Assembly (NCBI GenBank): GCA_016719645.1
Contig: JADJYS010000001.1
Coordinates: 124,001 to 188,000 of the forward strand
Reading direction: 5' to 3'
DNA length: 64,000 nucleotides
DNA from: a bacterium
GTDB taxonomy: Bacteria; Krumholzibacteriota; Krumholzibacteriia; LZORAL124-64-63
Both the position numbers and the translations under genes were made by a program. The first letter of the stretch is position 1; each line of letters opens with the position of its first letter. The notes under the pieces are model-generated. The model did no database searches. It worked only from the letters and a program-made list of their open reading frames with translations, and was not told the DNA's origin. Of the stretch, positions 44,622 to 53,647 are shown one piece after another.

Positions 44622-46025
44622 ATGAAGCGCAAAACCGTCACGCTGTGCATGATCGCCAAGGACGAGGAAGCGACGATCGGCCAGACCATCAAGTCGGCCC
44701 TGGCCGTCGTCGACGAGATCGTCGTCGGCGACACGGGCTCGTCCGACAACACGCGCCTGATCGCCGAGGGCTACGGGGCCCGCGTGGTCGACGTGCCGTG
44801 GGACGACGACTTCGCCGCCGCGCGCAACGCCGTGCTGGCCGAGGCGCGCTGCGACTGGATCCTGGTGCTGGACGCCGACGAGCGCCTGCAGCCGGTGCGC
44901 CCGGTCGAGCTGCAGCGCCTGCTGGCGGAGCCGGACGCCGCCGGCTACCGCGTGGCGATCCTCGCCGGCGGCCAGGAGCGCGGCGACGATGCGGCGACGC
45001 AGGTGCGGCTGTTCCGCAACCACCCCTACGTCCGCTACTGCTACCCGGTCCACGAGACGATCGAGATCGCCCTGGAGAACTGGGCGACCGCCCGCGGGTT
45101 CGGCATCAGGAGCTCGCAGCTGGCGCTGATCCACGACGGCGGGGCCGAGCGGGCCGCGAACCGCGGCGAGCGCAACCGCCGCCTGCTGCGCGAGGCCTCC
45201 CGGGAGTACCCCTACGAGCCCTACTTCGCCTACTGCCTGGCGACCGAGACGCTCACGCGCCTCGAGGACGAGGTGCTGCCGGTGGCGGGGCTGGGCAAGA
45301 CGGTGCGCCAGCTGCAGCGGGCGTGGGAGACGGTGCGCGGGATGCCGCCGGCCGCCGCCGCCGCGCTCGCCTACGGGCCGGACCTCGCGGGCCTGCTCGG
45401 CGCGGCGCTGATCGCGCGCCTGGAGACGGCCGCCGCGCTGGACGTCGTGCGCGACGCGCTGGAGATGTACCCCGACCGCCCCGAGCTGCGGTTCCGCCGC
45501 GCCGTGGCCGCCGTCCGCCACCTCGCGCGGGGCGACGACGCGGGCCTCACCCTGGTCGCGGCCTCCAGCCTGCGCAAGCTCGCCACGCGCGATCTCGAGG
45601 CCTGCCTGGCCTCGGCCGGTTCCGCGCCGGACGCGGATGAGCGCTGGCGCGACCTGTACCCGTGGCGTTACCTTGGCCTGCTGGACCTGCTCGACGGGAA
45701 CCCCGACGCGGCGGAGCGCCGCTTCGACCGGGCCCTGGACCTGGCCCCGCTCTACTCCCACGCCTGGCTCGGCAAGGCCGAGTGCGACCGGCTGCGGGGG
45801 GAGGGCCGGCGCGCCCTGGGCTACTACCTGCGGGCGGTCACCACCGACGAGCGGAACCTGTCGGCCTGGCTCAGGGGCGGGCAGGTGCTGGAGGAGCTGG
45901 GTTTCCGCGACAACGCCAAGAGCTGGCGCGCGAAGATCGAGACCCTCTTCCCCGAGTTCGTCGGCCTGCGCGACGCGAGCGACTGGCTGGACGAGATGCT
46001 CCCGCGCCGCCTGCAGACCACCTAG
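44622..46025 (+). CDS. GT2-family glycosyltransferase with C-terminal TPR region
   Basis: 467 aa. The N-terminal GT-A domain begins VTLCMIAKDEEATIGQ, followed by VVGDTGSSDNTRLIAEGYGA and the DxD-bearing WILVLDADERL near residue 82. The C-terminal half is helical, with TPR-like repeats such as YPWRYLGLLDLLDGNPDAAE and YSHAWLGKAECDRLRG. Proteins of this layout are common (SPBc2-type/glycan glycosyltransferases); donor and acceptor are unknown. The ATG at 44622 lacks a strong ribosome site. Confidence 0.85.
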   Translation: MKRKTVTLCMIAKDEEATIGQTIKSALAVVDEIVVGDTGSSDNTRLIAEGYGARVVDVPWDDDFAAARNAVLAEARCDWILVLDADERLQPVRPVELQRLLAEPDAAGYRVAILAGGQERGDDAATQVRLFRNHPYVRYCYPVHETIEIALENWATARGFGIRSSQLALIHDGGAERAANRGERNRRLLREASREYPYEPYFAYCLATETLTRLEDEVLPVAGLGKTVRQLQRAWETVRGMPPAAAAALAYGPDLAGLLGAALIARLETAAALDVVRDALEMYPDRPELRFRRAVAAVRHLARGDDAGLTLVAASSLRKLATRDLEACLASAGSAPDADERWRDLYPWRYLGLLDLLDGNPDAAERRFDRALDLAPLYSHAWLGKAECDRLRGEGRRALGYYLRAVTTDERNLSAWLRGGQVLEELGFRDNAKSWRAKIETLFPEFVGLRDASDWLDEMLPRRLQTT

Positions 46026-46041
46026 GCGCCCCGGAGAAGCG

Positions 46042-47442
46042 ATGACCCACCACCACGACCCGGCCAGTCCGCCTGCCGACGGCCTGCGCGGCGACCCGCC
46101 GCCGCGGCACCTGCGCGTCCACACGCACCGCAACCTGCGCCTGGCCTCGATCGCGGCCATCGGCTTCGACATGGACCACACGCTGGCCCTCTACGACCCC
46201 CACGTCTTCGAGCAGCTCTGCTTCGAGATGGCCGTCGCGCTGCTCGTCGAGGCCAAGGGCTACCCCGAGAACCTGCGCGAGGTGGCCTACGACCGCACCG
46301 CCGTCACCCGCGGCCTGATCGTCGACCGCCGCCTGGGCAACCTGGTGAAGGTGGACGCCTACGGCTACGTGGCGCGCGTCCGCCACGGCGGGCGGCTGCT
46401 GACGAAGCTCGAGCGGCGGGAGGCCTACAAGCGGGGCCGCATCCGGCTGAGCCCGAACCGCTACCGGGTCGTCGACACGCTCTTCGACCTGCCGGAGGGC
46501 TCGCTCTACTCGGCGCTGGTGGCCCTGAAGGACGGGCAGCCCGGGCTGCTGCGCCCGAGCTACAAGACGCTGTTCGACGACATCCGCGACGCCATCGACA
46601 CCATCCACCGCGACGGCTCGCTGAAGCGCCGCATCATGGCCGACCTGCCCCGCTACTTCGTGCGCGACCCCCTGCTGGCGCCGACGCTGCGCCGCTTCCG
46701 CGAGGCGGGCAAGAAGCTGTTCCTGCTCACGAACTCCGAGCCCGACTACACCGGCGCCGTCATGGACTACATCCTCGGCGGCGAGGACGGCCCCTGGGAC
46801 GACCTCTTCGACCTGGTCATCTGCACCGCGCGCAAGCCGGGGTTCTTCCTGCCCAAGGGCAAGGGGGAGCGCGTCCCGGCCGACACGGTGCCGCACCTGC
46901 CGAACCGCCGCGGGCATTGCTTCACCGGGGGCGACGCGTTCTACCTGGAGTCCAAGCTCGGCGCGATCGGCGACGCGATCCTCTACTTCGGCGACCACAC
47001 CTACGGCGACATCCTGCGCAGCAAGAAGTCGGTCGGCTGGCGCACCGCCATGATCGTGCCGGAGGTGGAGGAGGAGATCCTCGCCGCGGAGCCGCTGCGC
47101 GGGGCGATGGACGGCCTCGAGGAGGTCGAGGACTCGCTGGAGGACCTGGGCCTGGAGCGCGACCACCTGCTGTCGCTGCCCGACCACGACCCCCTGGTCG
47201 TGCAGGAGCTGCAGGACCGCATCCAGGCCAGCCTGGGGCGGCGGGCCCAGCTGCAGAAGCGGATCGCCGCGGTCTACAATCCCTGGTGGGGCTCGATCTT
47301 CCGCGAGGGGCGGGCGGTCAGCCGCTTCGGCGCCCAGATCCGCGACGTCGCCTGCATCTACACCAGCCGCGTCAGCAACCTGTCGCGCTACCCGGTGCAG
47401 AAGTTCTTCTCGAGCACGGGCGAGCGGATGCCGCACGAGTGA
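46042..47442 (+). CDS. HAD-IG family 5'-nucleotidase
   Basis: 466 aa. The HAD nucleophile motif is FDMDHTLALYD (Asp43, Asp45), motif II LFLLTNSEPDYTG, and the Mg-binding end YFGDHTYGDILRSKKS. The length and the DLVICTARKPGFF stretch match the cytosolic purine 5'-nucleotidase-like (cN-II/PF05761) group, which dephosphorylates IMP/GMP in animals. Bacterial members are poorly characterised. A long helical segment near 370-430 (LEEVEDSLEDLGLERDHLL) may oligomerise. Starts 16 bp after the GT2 gene behind GGAGA. Confidence 0.87.
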   Translation: MTHHHDPASPPADGLRGDPPPRHLRVHTHRNLRLASIAAIGFDMDHTLALYDPHVFEQLCFEMAVALLVEAKGYPENLREVAYDRTAVTRGLIVDRRLGNLVKVDAYGYVARVRHGGRLLTKLERREAYKRGRIRLSPNRYRVVDTLFDLPEGSLYSALVALKDGQPGLLRPSYKTLFDDIRDAIDTIHRDGSLKRRIMADLPRYFVRDPLLAPTLRRFREAGKKLFLLTNSEPDYTGAVMDYILGGEDGPWDDLFDLVICTARKPGFFLPKGKGERVPADTVPHLPNRRGHCFTGGDAFYLESKLGAIGDAILYFGDHTYGDILRSKKSVGWRTAMIVPEVEEEILAAEPLRGAMDGLEEVEDSLEDLGLERDHLLSLPDHDPLVVQELQDRIQASLGRRAQLQKRIAAVYNPWWGSIFREGRAVSRFGAQIRDVACIYTSRVSNLSRYPVQKFFSSTGERMPHE

Positions 47443-47454
47443 CGCGGGCCGCCG

Positions 47455-48849
47455 CTACTTCCAGTGCTCGCTCAGGAACTGGTCGACCTCGGGGATGCCG
47501 CCCTGGTACACGAGGTACCCGTTGTAGGGCTCCCGCTCGGTGATGTCGCGCGCGATCGGCGTCAGCATGATGCGGGCGACCTCGGCGGGGTCCTGCGTCT
47601 GGCCCAGCGCCCAGCCCAGCTTCATGTAGGCCACCTCGGGCAGCATGTTGGCCGCGGGCACGACGCCCAGCTCCATGATCTCGCGCCCGGTCTCGTACAC
47701 GTACATCTGCACGAAGCCCCAGAGCGTCTGCACGGTCATGAACATCGAGACGCCCGCCTTGTGCGCCCGCTCCAGCGCGGGGTACAGGGGGCGGTTGACG
47801 TGGCCCAGGCCCGTGCCCGCGATGATGATCCCCTTGTAGCCGTGGTCGACCAGGCTGTCGATGACGTCCGGCTTCATGCCCGGGTAGTAGTAGACCAGCG
47901 AGACCCGGTCGTCGAAGACGGCCTTGACCGTGACGTCGCGGTCGGCGCGGCGGCGGCTGTAGTCGTTGCGGAACGGCGTGACGCCGTCCTGGTCGACCTT
48001 GCCCAGGGGGACGTCGCTCAGGGTGCGGAAGGTCGAGCGGTACGAGGAGTGCATCTTGCGCACGCGGGTGCCCTGGTGCAGCAGGCCGTACTGGTCGCTG
48101 GTGGGGCCGAACATGCAGACCATCACCTCGGCGAGGTCGCTGGTCGCGGCCGTGCGCGCGGCGTTCATGAGGTTGATGGCGGCGTCGGAGCTGGGCCGGT
48201 CGCTCGAGCGCTGGCTGCCGACCATGACGATCGGCACCGGCGAGCCCTGGACCATGAAGGAGAGGATGGCCGCGGTGTGGTGCATGGTGTCGGTGCCGTG
48301 CCCCACCACGATGCCGTCGACGCCGGCGGCGATCTCGCGCCCGATGGCCTCGGCCAGGCCGATCCACTGCTCGGGCCCCATGTTCTCGCTGAACACGCCG
48401 TAGAGCTTCTCGGTCTCCAGGTTGCAGACGTCCGCCAGCTCGGGCACCGAGCCGTACAGCTCGCCGGGCGAGAAGGCGGGGATCACGGCGCCGGTGCGGT
48501 AGTCCAGGCGCGAGGCGATCGTGCCGCCGGTGCCCAGCAGCTTCACGCGGGGCTTGCCCTCGGAGTAGGGGAAGGCCTTCTCCGGGATCTTGTAGTTGGC
48601 GACCTTGCGCCCGTGGACCGTGATCTCCTGCATGCCCCCGACGTGCAGGCCGATGTTGTAGCCGGTCGACATCTTCAGCACGACGTGCTCGGGGTCGGCC
48701 ATCTCGTTGCGCGGCAGGATCAGGCCGCGGAACTCGCCCCGGTCGGTGCGGATCGTGACGTCGCTCCACACCAGCGCGTCGTGCTTCTTCAGCACGGCCA
48801 GCGCCGGGTCGCGGTAGCCCTTGTAGTCCTCGTTGCCGTTCCCGCTCAC
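47455..48849 (-). CDS. gatD: Archaeal-type glutamyl-tRNA(Gln) amidotransferase subunit D
   Basis: 464 aa. An N-terminal ~85-residue beta domain (VWSDVTIRTDRGEFRGLILP) precedes an asparaginase-I-like domain: LLGTGGTIASRLDYRTGAVI with catalytic Thr near 110, VVGHGTDTMHHTAA, GSQRSSDRPSSDAAINLMNA, RKMHSSYRSTF and GIIIAGTGLGHV. The extra N-domain and the DRPSSDAA block distinguish GatD from stand-alone L-asparaginase. GatD releases ammonia from glutamine or asparagine and channels it to GatE. GTG start at 48849 overlaps the gatE stop, with GAGGAGG upstream. GatDE is regarded as archaeal; bacteria normally use GatCAB. Confidence 0.93.
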   Translation of the reverse strand: MSGNGNEDYKGYRDPALAVLKKHDALVWSDVTIRTDRGEFRGLILPRNEMADPEHVVLKMSTGYNIGLHVGGMQEITVHGRKVANYKIPEKAFPYSEGKPRVKLLGTGGTIASRLDYRTGAVIPAFSPGELYGSVPELADVCNLETEKLYGVFSENMGPEQWIGLAEAIGREIAAGVDGIVVGHGTDTMHHTAAILSFMVQGSPVPIVMVGSQRSSDRPSSDAAINLMNAARTAATSDLAEVMVCMFGPTSDQYGLLHQGTRVRKMHSSYRSTFRTLSDVPLGKVDQDGVTPFRNDYSRRRADRDVTVKAVFDDRVSLVYYYPGMKPDVIDSLVDHGYKGIIIAGTGLGHVNRPLYPALERAHKAGVSMFMTVQTLWGFVQMYVYETGREIMELGVVPAANMLPEVAYMKLGWALGQTQDPAEVARIMLTPIARDITEREPYNGYLVYQGGIPEVDQFLSEHWK

Positions 48850-50762
48850 GACGTCGCCTCCTCGAGCCAGGCGGCCGCCTGGCGTCCCGACACCCGGCCG
48901 CGCAGGGCGGGCATCACCCGGCCCATGATCGCGCGCCGCCGCGGCCCGTCCGCCTCCGGCAGGCCGGACGGCGGCGCGGCGGCCGCCTCGGCCCAGGCCG
49001 CGTCGAAGGCCGCGCGGGCCTCGCGCGGCGGCAGCGCGGCGGCGGGATCGCCGTCCGACCACCAGATCGCTTCGGGCAGGACGCGGCCCGCGCGCAGCTC
49101 GTCCAGGGCGCGCTCCCACCAGGCGCCCGCCGCGGGCACGCTCGACGGCCGCGGCAGGTCGCGGTCCAGCAGCAGCGAGGCGAGCCCGGTCGCGGACAGG
49201 GGGCCGTCGCCGAGGCGGGGGTGCAGGTGGGCGTAGAGGTCGTAGGCCGGGTGCCGGGCCAGCCGGTCGGCCAGGTCCTCGCCCACGCCGTCGCGGCGCA
49301 GCCGCTCGCGGCGCTCCCAGGGCGGCGGCGGCAGGTCGGCGGCGAGGCGCGCGAGGCGGTCCGCGGCCAGCACGACCGGGGGCAGGTCGGTGTCCGGGTA
49401 CATGCGGCTGGGGCCGGGCAGCACGCGCTCGAAGCCCGTGGTGTCGTCGGGCAGGGCCTGGCGGGTCTCCTCGGGCACGCCCTCGCAGGCCTCGCGCGCG
49501 CGCAGCAGGATCTCGCCCGCCGCGGTGCGGGCGTCGCGCTCGTCGCCCCAGACCACCATGATGGGCGTGTCGCGCCCGACGCCGCAGGCGCGCTCGATGC
49601 GGCCCCACTCCGCCGACGAGAGCGTGGAGATCTCGCTCGTCGAGCAGATGACGTTCGGCAGCGTGTCGATGCAGGCGACCACGCGCACGCGGTCCGAGAA
49701 TTCCTTCAGGAAGCGGGTGTGGGGCTGGGTCGGGGTGGAGACGAGCCCCTCGAAGCCGGGCAGGGGCACGGCCATGACGCGCGCGCCGCCCGCGACGGCC
49801 TCGCGCAGGTAGCTCCCCTCGGCGCCCTGGACGATCGAGGTCACGTCGCGCGAGGCGTCCGGCAGGGATTCCGCGGTCACGCCGCGCTCGCGCAGGACGT
49901 CGCGGATGGCCAGCAGGCTGCGCTGGCGCAGGGCCTCGTTGTGCACCAGCCGCGGGATGCGCTTGATGCTCGGGACGCCCTTGATCTCGACGCGGGAGCC
50001 GCCGCGGATGCTGACGTTCACGTCCTGCCGCGCCGCGCCGACGCCCGTGCGCACCAGGCCGCTGGCGCGCGCCAGGCGGCGCAGCTCGTCGCAGACGGCG
50101 GCGACGTCCCAGGGGGTGTGCATGTCCGGATCGGTGACGGTCTCGATCAGGGGCATGCCGAGCCGGTCGGTGCGGTAGACGCGGGAGTGGCCGCGGTCGC
50201 TGACCTCGCGGCAGGAATCCTCCTCGATGGACAGCTGGCGGATCCCGATGCGCCGCCCGCGGTAGGGGACCGCGCCCTGGACGCCGATGATCGCCGTGCG
50301 CTGGAAGCCCGTCGGGATGCTGCCGTCGAGGTACTGCTTGCGGGCGATGTGGATCTCGTCGACCACCTGCAGGCCGAGCATCAGCGAGACCCGCACCGCG
50401 TGGTCGAGCGCCTCGGGGTTCATCTCGAAGGGCGGGGCGTCGTCCATCTCGTAGGTGCAGACCGTCTCGTCGTTCAGCAGGTAGGTGATGTTCTTGCGGG
50501 TCTTGAACTCCATCAGCGCGGTGCCGTCGTAGTCCCCCATCTCGCTGAGGGTCGGGCGCATGTGGCGCAGGATCTCCGCGTGGTGCTCGCCGGTGTAGCG
50601 GCCGGCGGGGCAGCGGCAGAAGAGCTTCTTCGAGGTCTGCAGCTGCTGGTGCACCTCGAGTCCGGACATCAGCCCGAGCGACTGGTATTCGTCCTCGCCC
50701 CAGGCTCCCAGGACGGGCAGCGGGGCGCCCTGCAGGGGATCGTAGCGGGAGACGTCGTTCAT
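48846..50762 (-). CDS. gatE: Archaeal-type glutamyl-tRNA(Gln) amidotransferase subunit E
   Basis: 638 aa, full GatE length. The GatB/E kinase-like cradle is clear: LMSGLEVHQQLQTSKKLFCR, RKNITYLLNDETVCTYEMDD, GFQRTAIIG, IRQLSIEEDSCREV, RTDRLGMPLIETVTDPDMHT and RQDVNVSIRGGSRVEIKGV. An AspRS-like insertion specific to GatE (residues ~270-400, PNVICSTSEI, WGDERDA) follows, then RMYPDTDLPPV and the helical/YqeY-like tail to GRQAAAWLEEA. It phosphorylates Glu-tRNA(Gln) and amidates it to Gln-tRNA(Gln). Intact, codon use like its neighbours. Start at 50762, own promoter at 50809-50837. Confidence 0.94.
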   Translation of the reverse strand: MNDVSRYDPLQGAPLPVLGAWGEDEYQSLGLMSGLEVHQQLQTSKKLFCRCPAGRYTGEHHAEILRHMRPTLSEMGDYDGTALMEFKTRKNITYLLNDETVCTYEMDDAPPFEMNPEALDHAVRVSLMLGLQVVDEIHIARKQYLDGSIPTGFQRTAIIGVQGAVPYRGRRIGIRQLSIEEDSCREVSDRGHSRVYRTDRLGMPLIETVTDPDMHTPWDVAAVCDELRRLARASGLVRTGVGAARQDVNVSIRGGSRVEIKGVPSIKRIPRLVHNEALRQRSLLAIRDVLRERGVTAESLPDASRDVTSIVQGAEGSYLREAVAGGARVMAVPLPGFEGLVSTPTQPHTRFLKEFSDRVRVVACIDTLPNVICSTSEISTLSSAEWGRIERACGVGRDTPIMVVWGDERDARTAAGEILLRAREACEGVPEETRQALPDDTTGFERVLPGPSRMYPDTDLPPVVLAADRLARLAADLPPPPWERRERLRRDGVGEDLADRLARHPAYDLYAHLHPRLGDGPLSATGLASLLLDRDLPRPSSVPAAGAWWERALDELRAGRVLPEAIWWSDGDPAAALPPREARAAFDAAWAEAAAAPPSGLPEADGPRRRAIMGRVMPALRGRVSGRQAAAWLEEATS

Positions 50763-50808
50763 GGGCGTCCTGTGCGGCTGGAGTGGAGGGAACGTGCGGC
50801 GCGGGACC

Positions 50809-50837
50809 AATATAGGGGGCGCGCTACGGGGGGCCAA
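50809..50837 (-). promoter_or_regulatory. Predicted promoter of gatE-gatD
   Basis: TTGGCC (50837-50832), 17 bp, TATATT (50814-50809) on the minus strand, 47 bp before the gatE start. Confidence 0.65.
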
Positions 50838-50859
50838 CGTTGTTTTCCCGTCGGCAGGA

Positions 50860-50880
50860 GGTTGTGAAATCTCGTCAACC
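50860..50880. promoter_or_regulatory. Possible Rex-type half site between gatE and rex
   Basis: TTGTGAA (50862-50868) is an exact Rex half-site. The downstream partner TCGTCAA is poor and the spacing is one base short of the TTGTGAA-N4-TTCACAA consensus, although outer arms GGTTG/CAACC pair. It is only suggestive of autoregulation. Confidence 0.3.
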
Positions 50881-50886
50881 AGCATC

Positions 50887-50916
50887 TTGACGGGCATCCG
50901 GCGGCGGGAGTAGATT
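50887..50916 (+). promoter_or_regulatory. Predicted promoter of rex
   Basis: TTGACG (50887-50892), 18 bp, TAGATT (50911-50916), 75 bp before the GTG at 50992. Confidence 0.65.
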
Positions 50917-50991
50917 GGTCCTGTCAAAGACCTAACAAGAACGCTCGTGATCCGATCGGCGCCGCGCCGCGGCCGGCGAAGGGAGATCCCG

Positions 50992-51666
50992 GTGAGGGTC
51001 GTCAACACCAAGGGCAAGAAGTTCCGCGTTCCCGACGCCACCATCCTGCGTCTGCCGCTGTACCTGGACAAGCTCATCCTGCTGCAGCAGGCGGGCGTCA
51101 AGGAAGTCTCGTCGCGGCAACTCGCGACCTCCCTGGACATCAAGGCCAGCCAGCTGCGGCACGATTTCCACTACTTCGGGGGCTTCAGCAAGCCGGGCCG
51201 TCCCTACCAGGTCGACAAGCTGGTGCCGGCCCTCGAGGAGATCATCGGGGTCGACGTGCCGGTGCCCATGATCATCGTGGGAGCCGGCCACCTCGGCCAG
51301 GGCCTGGCCAACTACCGCAACTTCGAGCGCCTGGGCTTCCCGCTGCGCGGGATCTTCGACGTGGACCCGAAGCTCGTCGGCCTGGAGATCCGCGGCGTGC
51401 CGATCCGGCCGCTGTCCGAGATGCCCGCCTACGTGCAGGAGAACGGCATCCGGGTCGGCGTGCTGACCGTGCCGGTGGGGGTGGCCCAGGACGTCGCCAA
51501 CCAGATGGTCGCCGCCGGCGTGGTCGGCATCTGGAACTTCACGCCGACCGACATCCGCACCCCGCCGCAGGTCATCGTGCGCAACGAGCGGCTGGCGGTG
51601 GGCCTGATGTGCCTGAGCTTCAAGGCCAAGCGGGTCGGCCAGGCCGAAGAGCTGAAGCAGGACTGA
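50992..51666 (+). CDS. rex: Redox-sensing transcriptional repressor Rex
   Basis: 224 aa. N-terminal winged helix (ILRLPLYLDKLILLQQAG, VSSRQLATSLDIKASQLRHD, FHYFGGFSKPGRPY) and a C-terminal NADH-binding Rossmann domain with MIIVGAGHLGQGLANYRNF, GIFDVDPKLVG and GVVGIWNFTPTDI. Rex senses the NADH/NAD+ ratio and represses fermentation or respiration genes when NADH is low. The GTG at 50992 follows AAGGGAGA; an upstream GTG at 50947 lacks a ribosome site. Divergent from gatE. The recognition helix has HD in place of the usual KD before YFG. Confidence 0.9.
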   Translation: MRVVNTKGKKFRVPDATILRLPLYLDKLILLQQAGVKEVSSRQLATSLDIKASQLRHDFHYFGGFSKPGRPYQVDKLVPALEEIIGVDVPVPMIIVGAGHLGQGLANYRNFERLGFPLRGIFDVDPKLVGLEIRGVPIRPLSEMPAYVQENGIRVGVLTVPVGVAQDVANQMVAAGVVGIWNFTPTDIRTPPQVIVRNERLAVGLMCLSFKAKRVGQAEELKQD

Positions 51667-51674
51667 CCCGCAGG

Positions 51675-52667
51675 TCACCAGCGGATCAGGTTGGCGCCCC
51701 AGGTGAAGCCCGAGCCGAACGCCACCAGCACCAGCAGGTCGCCGCGTTCGAGCCGGCCCTCCCGCGTCGCCTCGCTCAGCGCGATGGGGATCGACGCCGC
51801 CGTCGTGTTGCCGTAGCGGTGGATGTTGCTGAAGACCTGCTCCGCGGACAGGTCGAAGCGCTTGGTCACCGCCTCGGTGATGCGCAGGTTGGCCTGGTGG
51901 GGGATGACCAGCTTGACGTCCTGCTTCGCGACCCCGCCCGCCTCGAGCACCTCCTGGATCGCCTCGCAGAAGCGCCGCACCGCGTGCGTGTAGACGGCCC
52001 GGCCGTTCATGTGCGGGAAGTGGCGGCCCTCGGCGATCTGCGCGGCCGTGATGCGGCCCGGCTGGCTGCCCGACGGCAGCTCGCACCACAGCTCGCGGGC
52101 GAACTCGCCCTGGCTGTGCAGGACGCTGGCCAGCACGTCGCCCGGCCCCTCGCCCGCCTGCAGCACGACGGCGCCGGCCCCGTCGCCGAACAGCACGGCG
52201 ATGTCGCGGCCGCGGTCGGAGATGTCCAGCGAGGTGGAGTGGATCTCCGTGCCGACGACCAGCACGGTGCGCGCGAGCCCGGCCTTGATGTGGGCCGCGG
52301 CCGTGGCCAGGCCGTAGACGAAGCCGGTGCACTGGTTGCGGATGTCCAGGGCGCCGACCGTCCGTGCGCCCAGCGCGTGCTGCAGCAGGACGCCGTTGCC
52401 CGGGAAGAAGCAGTCGGGGTTGAGGGTCGCGCAGATGATCAGGTCGAGATCCCCGGCCGCGAGGCCCGCGTCCTGCAGCGCCATGCGCGCGGCGCCGGCG
52501 GCGAGGTCGTCGAGCGTCGTGCCGGGGGTGATCCAGCGGCGCTCGCGGATCCCGGTGCGCTCGACGATCCACTCGTCGCTGGTGTCCATCCACTGCGCCA
52601 GGTCGTGGTTGGTCACGACGCGCTCGGGCACGCAGTGCCCCGTCCCGATCACCTTCGCACAGGTCAC
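51675..52667 (-). CDS. fabH: 3-oxoacyl-ACP synthase III
   Basis: 330 aa ketoacyl synthase III. The Cys-His-Asn triad is visible: Cys113 in DIRNQCTGFVYGL, His in LVIPHQANLRI near 252 and Asn in HRYGNTTAASIPIAL near 282. FGDGAGAVVLQ and VAFGSGFTWGANLIRW complete the fold. It starts fatty acid synthesis from acetyl- or acyl-CoA and malonyl-ACP. A related role in making other beta-keto chains is possible, since no fab genes adjoin it. GTG start behind GGGAGG, 15 bp after the SPOR gene. Confidence 0.92.
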   Translation of the reverse strand: MTCAKVIGTGHCVPERVVTNHDLAQWMDTSDEWIVERTGIRERRWITPGTTLDDLAAGAARMALQDAGLAAGDLDLIICATLNPDCFFPGNGVLLQHALGARTVGALDIRNQCTGFVYGLATAAAHIKAGLARTVLVVGTEIHSTSLDISDRGRDIAVLFGDGAGAVVLQAGEGPGDVLASVLHSQGEFARELWCELPSGSQPGRITAAQIAEGRHFPHMNGRAVYTHAVRRFCEAIQEVLEAGGVAKQDVKLVIPHQANLRITEAVTKRFDLSAEQVFSNIHRYGNTTAASIPIALSEATREGRLERGDLLVLVAFGSGFTWGANLIRW

Positions 52668-52682
52668 GTCCTGCCTCCCGGT

Positions 52683-53497
52683 TCAGCGGCTCGTGATCTT
52701 GAGGTCGCGGCCCAGGGCCGCCGCGTGCGCGGCGGCCCAGGCCCCGGCTTCGGCCTCGGAACGGAACCAGGCCACGCGGACCCGCGTCAGCGAAGCGCCG
52801 CCGGCCGTCCTGACGGTTTCGGTCTCGATGCGGTGGCCGGCCTTGCGCAGCCGGGTCACCAGCTCTTCGGCGTTGGCCGGCTGGCCGAAGGCGCCCAGCT
52901 GGATCGCCCACGCGCCCGAGGCGCCCGGGGGCACGATCGCCGTGCCGGCCGGCGTCGGCGCGGTCTCGACCGCGGCCGCCCCGTCCGGTCGCCGACGGGC
53001 TCGTCGCCGCCCGCCAGGCCGTCGGCACCGGCCGCCGCGCCGCGAACGGCCGCCGCCCGGCCGCCGGGGCTCTCGGGCACCACCTCGGGGGCTTCCTGCG
53101 CCAGGTCCACGTCACCGCTGACGGGCCGCTGGGGGTCGTAGGGGAGCCCGGGGGAGTCGGAGGTCACGACCGACGTCTGCTCGCCCACCGGCGGCGGCAG
53201 TTCGAAGCCGCCGCGCGGCCAGAAGATGAACACCAGGATCGCCACCAGGGCGACCCCCACGGCGGCCAGGATCCCGCGGCCGCTGCGGCCGCCGCGCCTG
53301 CGCACGCCGACCACCGTCGCCGGCGCGCGCCAGGCGTCGTCGCCGTCCGGCTCGTCTCCGGCCGGGGCGTTCCCGGGCGGTGCGTCGGGTGCGGGCGCCC
53401 AGGCGCTGCGCGGGTCATCGTCCCGATCCTCGGCCCGGTTGAGGAACTCCAGGTCGCCGTCGTCCTCGTCGTCGTCGCGGCGCCGGTCGTCGAACAT
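52683..53497 (-). CDS. Membrane-anchored SPOR-domain protein, frameshifted
   Basis: The first part (start ATG 53497, GGAGG site) is an acidic cytoplasmic head (MFDDRRRDDDEDDGDLEFLN), one transmembrane helix near residues 74-93 (GILAAVGVALVAILVFIFW) and a Pro/Glu-rich linker. The SPOR domain (SGAWAIQLGAFGQPANAEEL to LGRDLKITSR) lies in a different frame. One missing base near 52985 would join the linker ...VGD to GAAAVETAPT, giving ~271 aa. SPOR domains bind septal peptidoglycan with denuded glycan strands, so a cell-division or envelope role is likely. Confidence 0.72.
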
Positions 53498-53536
53498 CGC
53501 GCGTCCTCCGGTCTAGTGGGATGCAGCCCGGGCGCG

Positions 53537-53566
53537 AGTATAGGCGGGCCCGGGCCGGTCGCACAA
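53537..53566 (-). promoter_or_regulatory. Predicted promoter of the SPOR-fabH unit
   Basis: TTGTGC (53566-53561), 18 bp, TATACT (53542-53537) on the minus strand, 40 bp before the start codon. Confidence 0.6.
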
Positions 53567-53601
53567 GCGCGGAACCGCCGCCCACCCCGGCCGACGCGCG
53601 C

Positions 53602-53630
53602 TTGCGCCGCCGCCGCGTGCCGCCTATGAT
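53602..53630 (+). promoter_or_regulatory. Predicted promoter of the HAD phosphatase operon
   Basis: TTGCGC (53602-53607), 17 bp, TATGAT (53625-53630). The ATG at 53648 lies only 17 bp later, so the 5' leader is barely long enough for the GGAGG site. Confidence 0.6.
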
Positions 53631-53647
53631 CGCCAAGGGAGGACCGC

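Noticed and set aside
47455..48849. Annotation as L-asparaginase I.
   Set aside because: The extra N-terminal domain, length of 464 aa and overlap with gatE identify GatD.
48846..50762. Annotation as GatB of the usual bacterial GatCAB.
   Set aside because: The AspRS-like insertion, 638-aa length and gatD partner fit GatE; no gatA or gatC is present.
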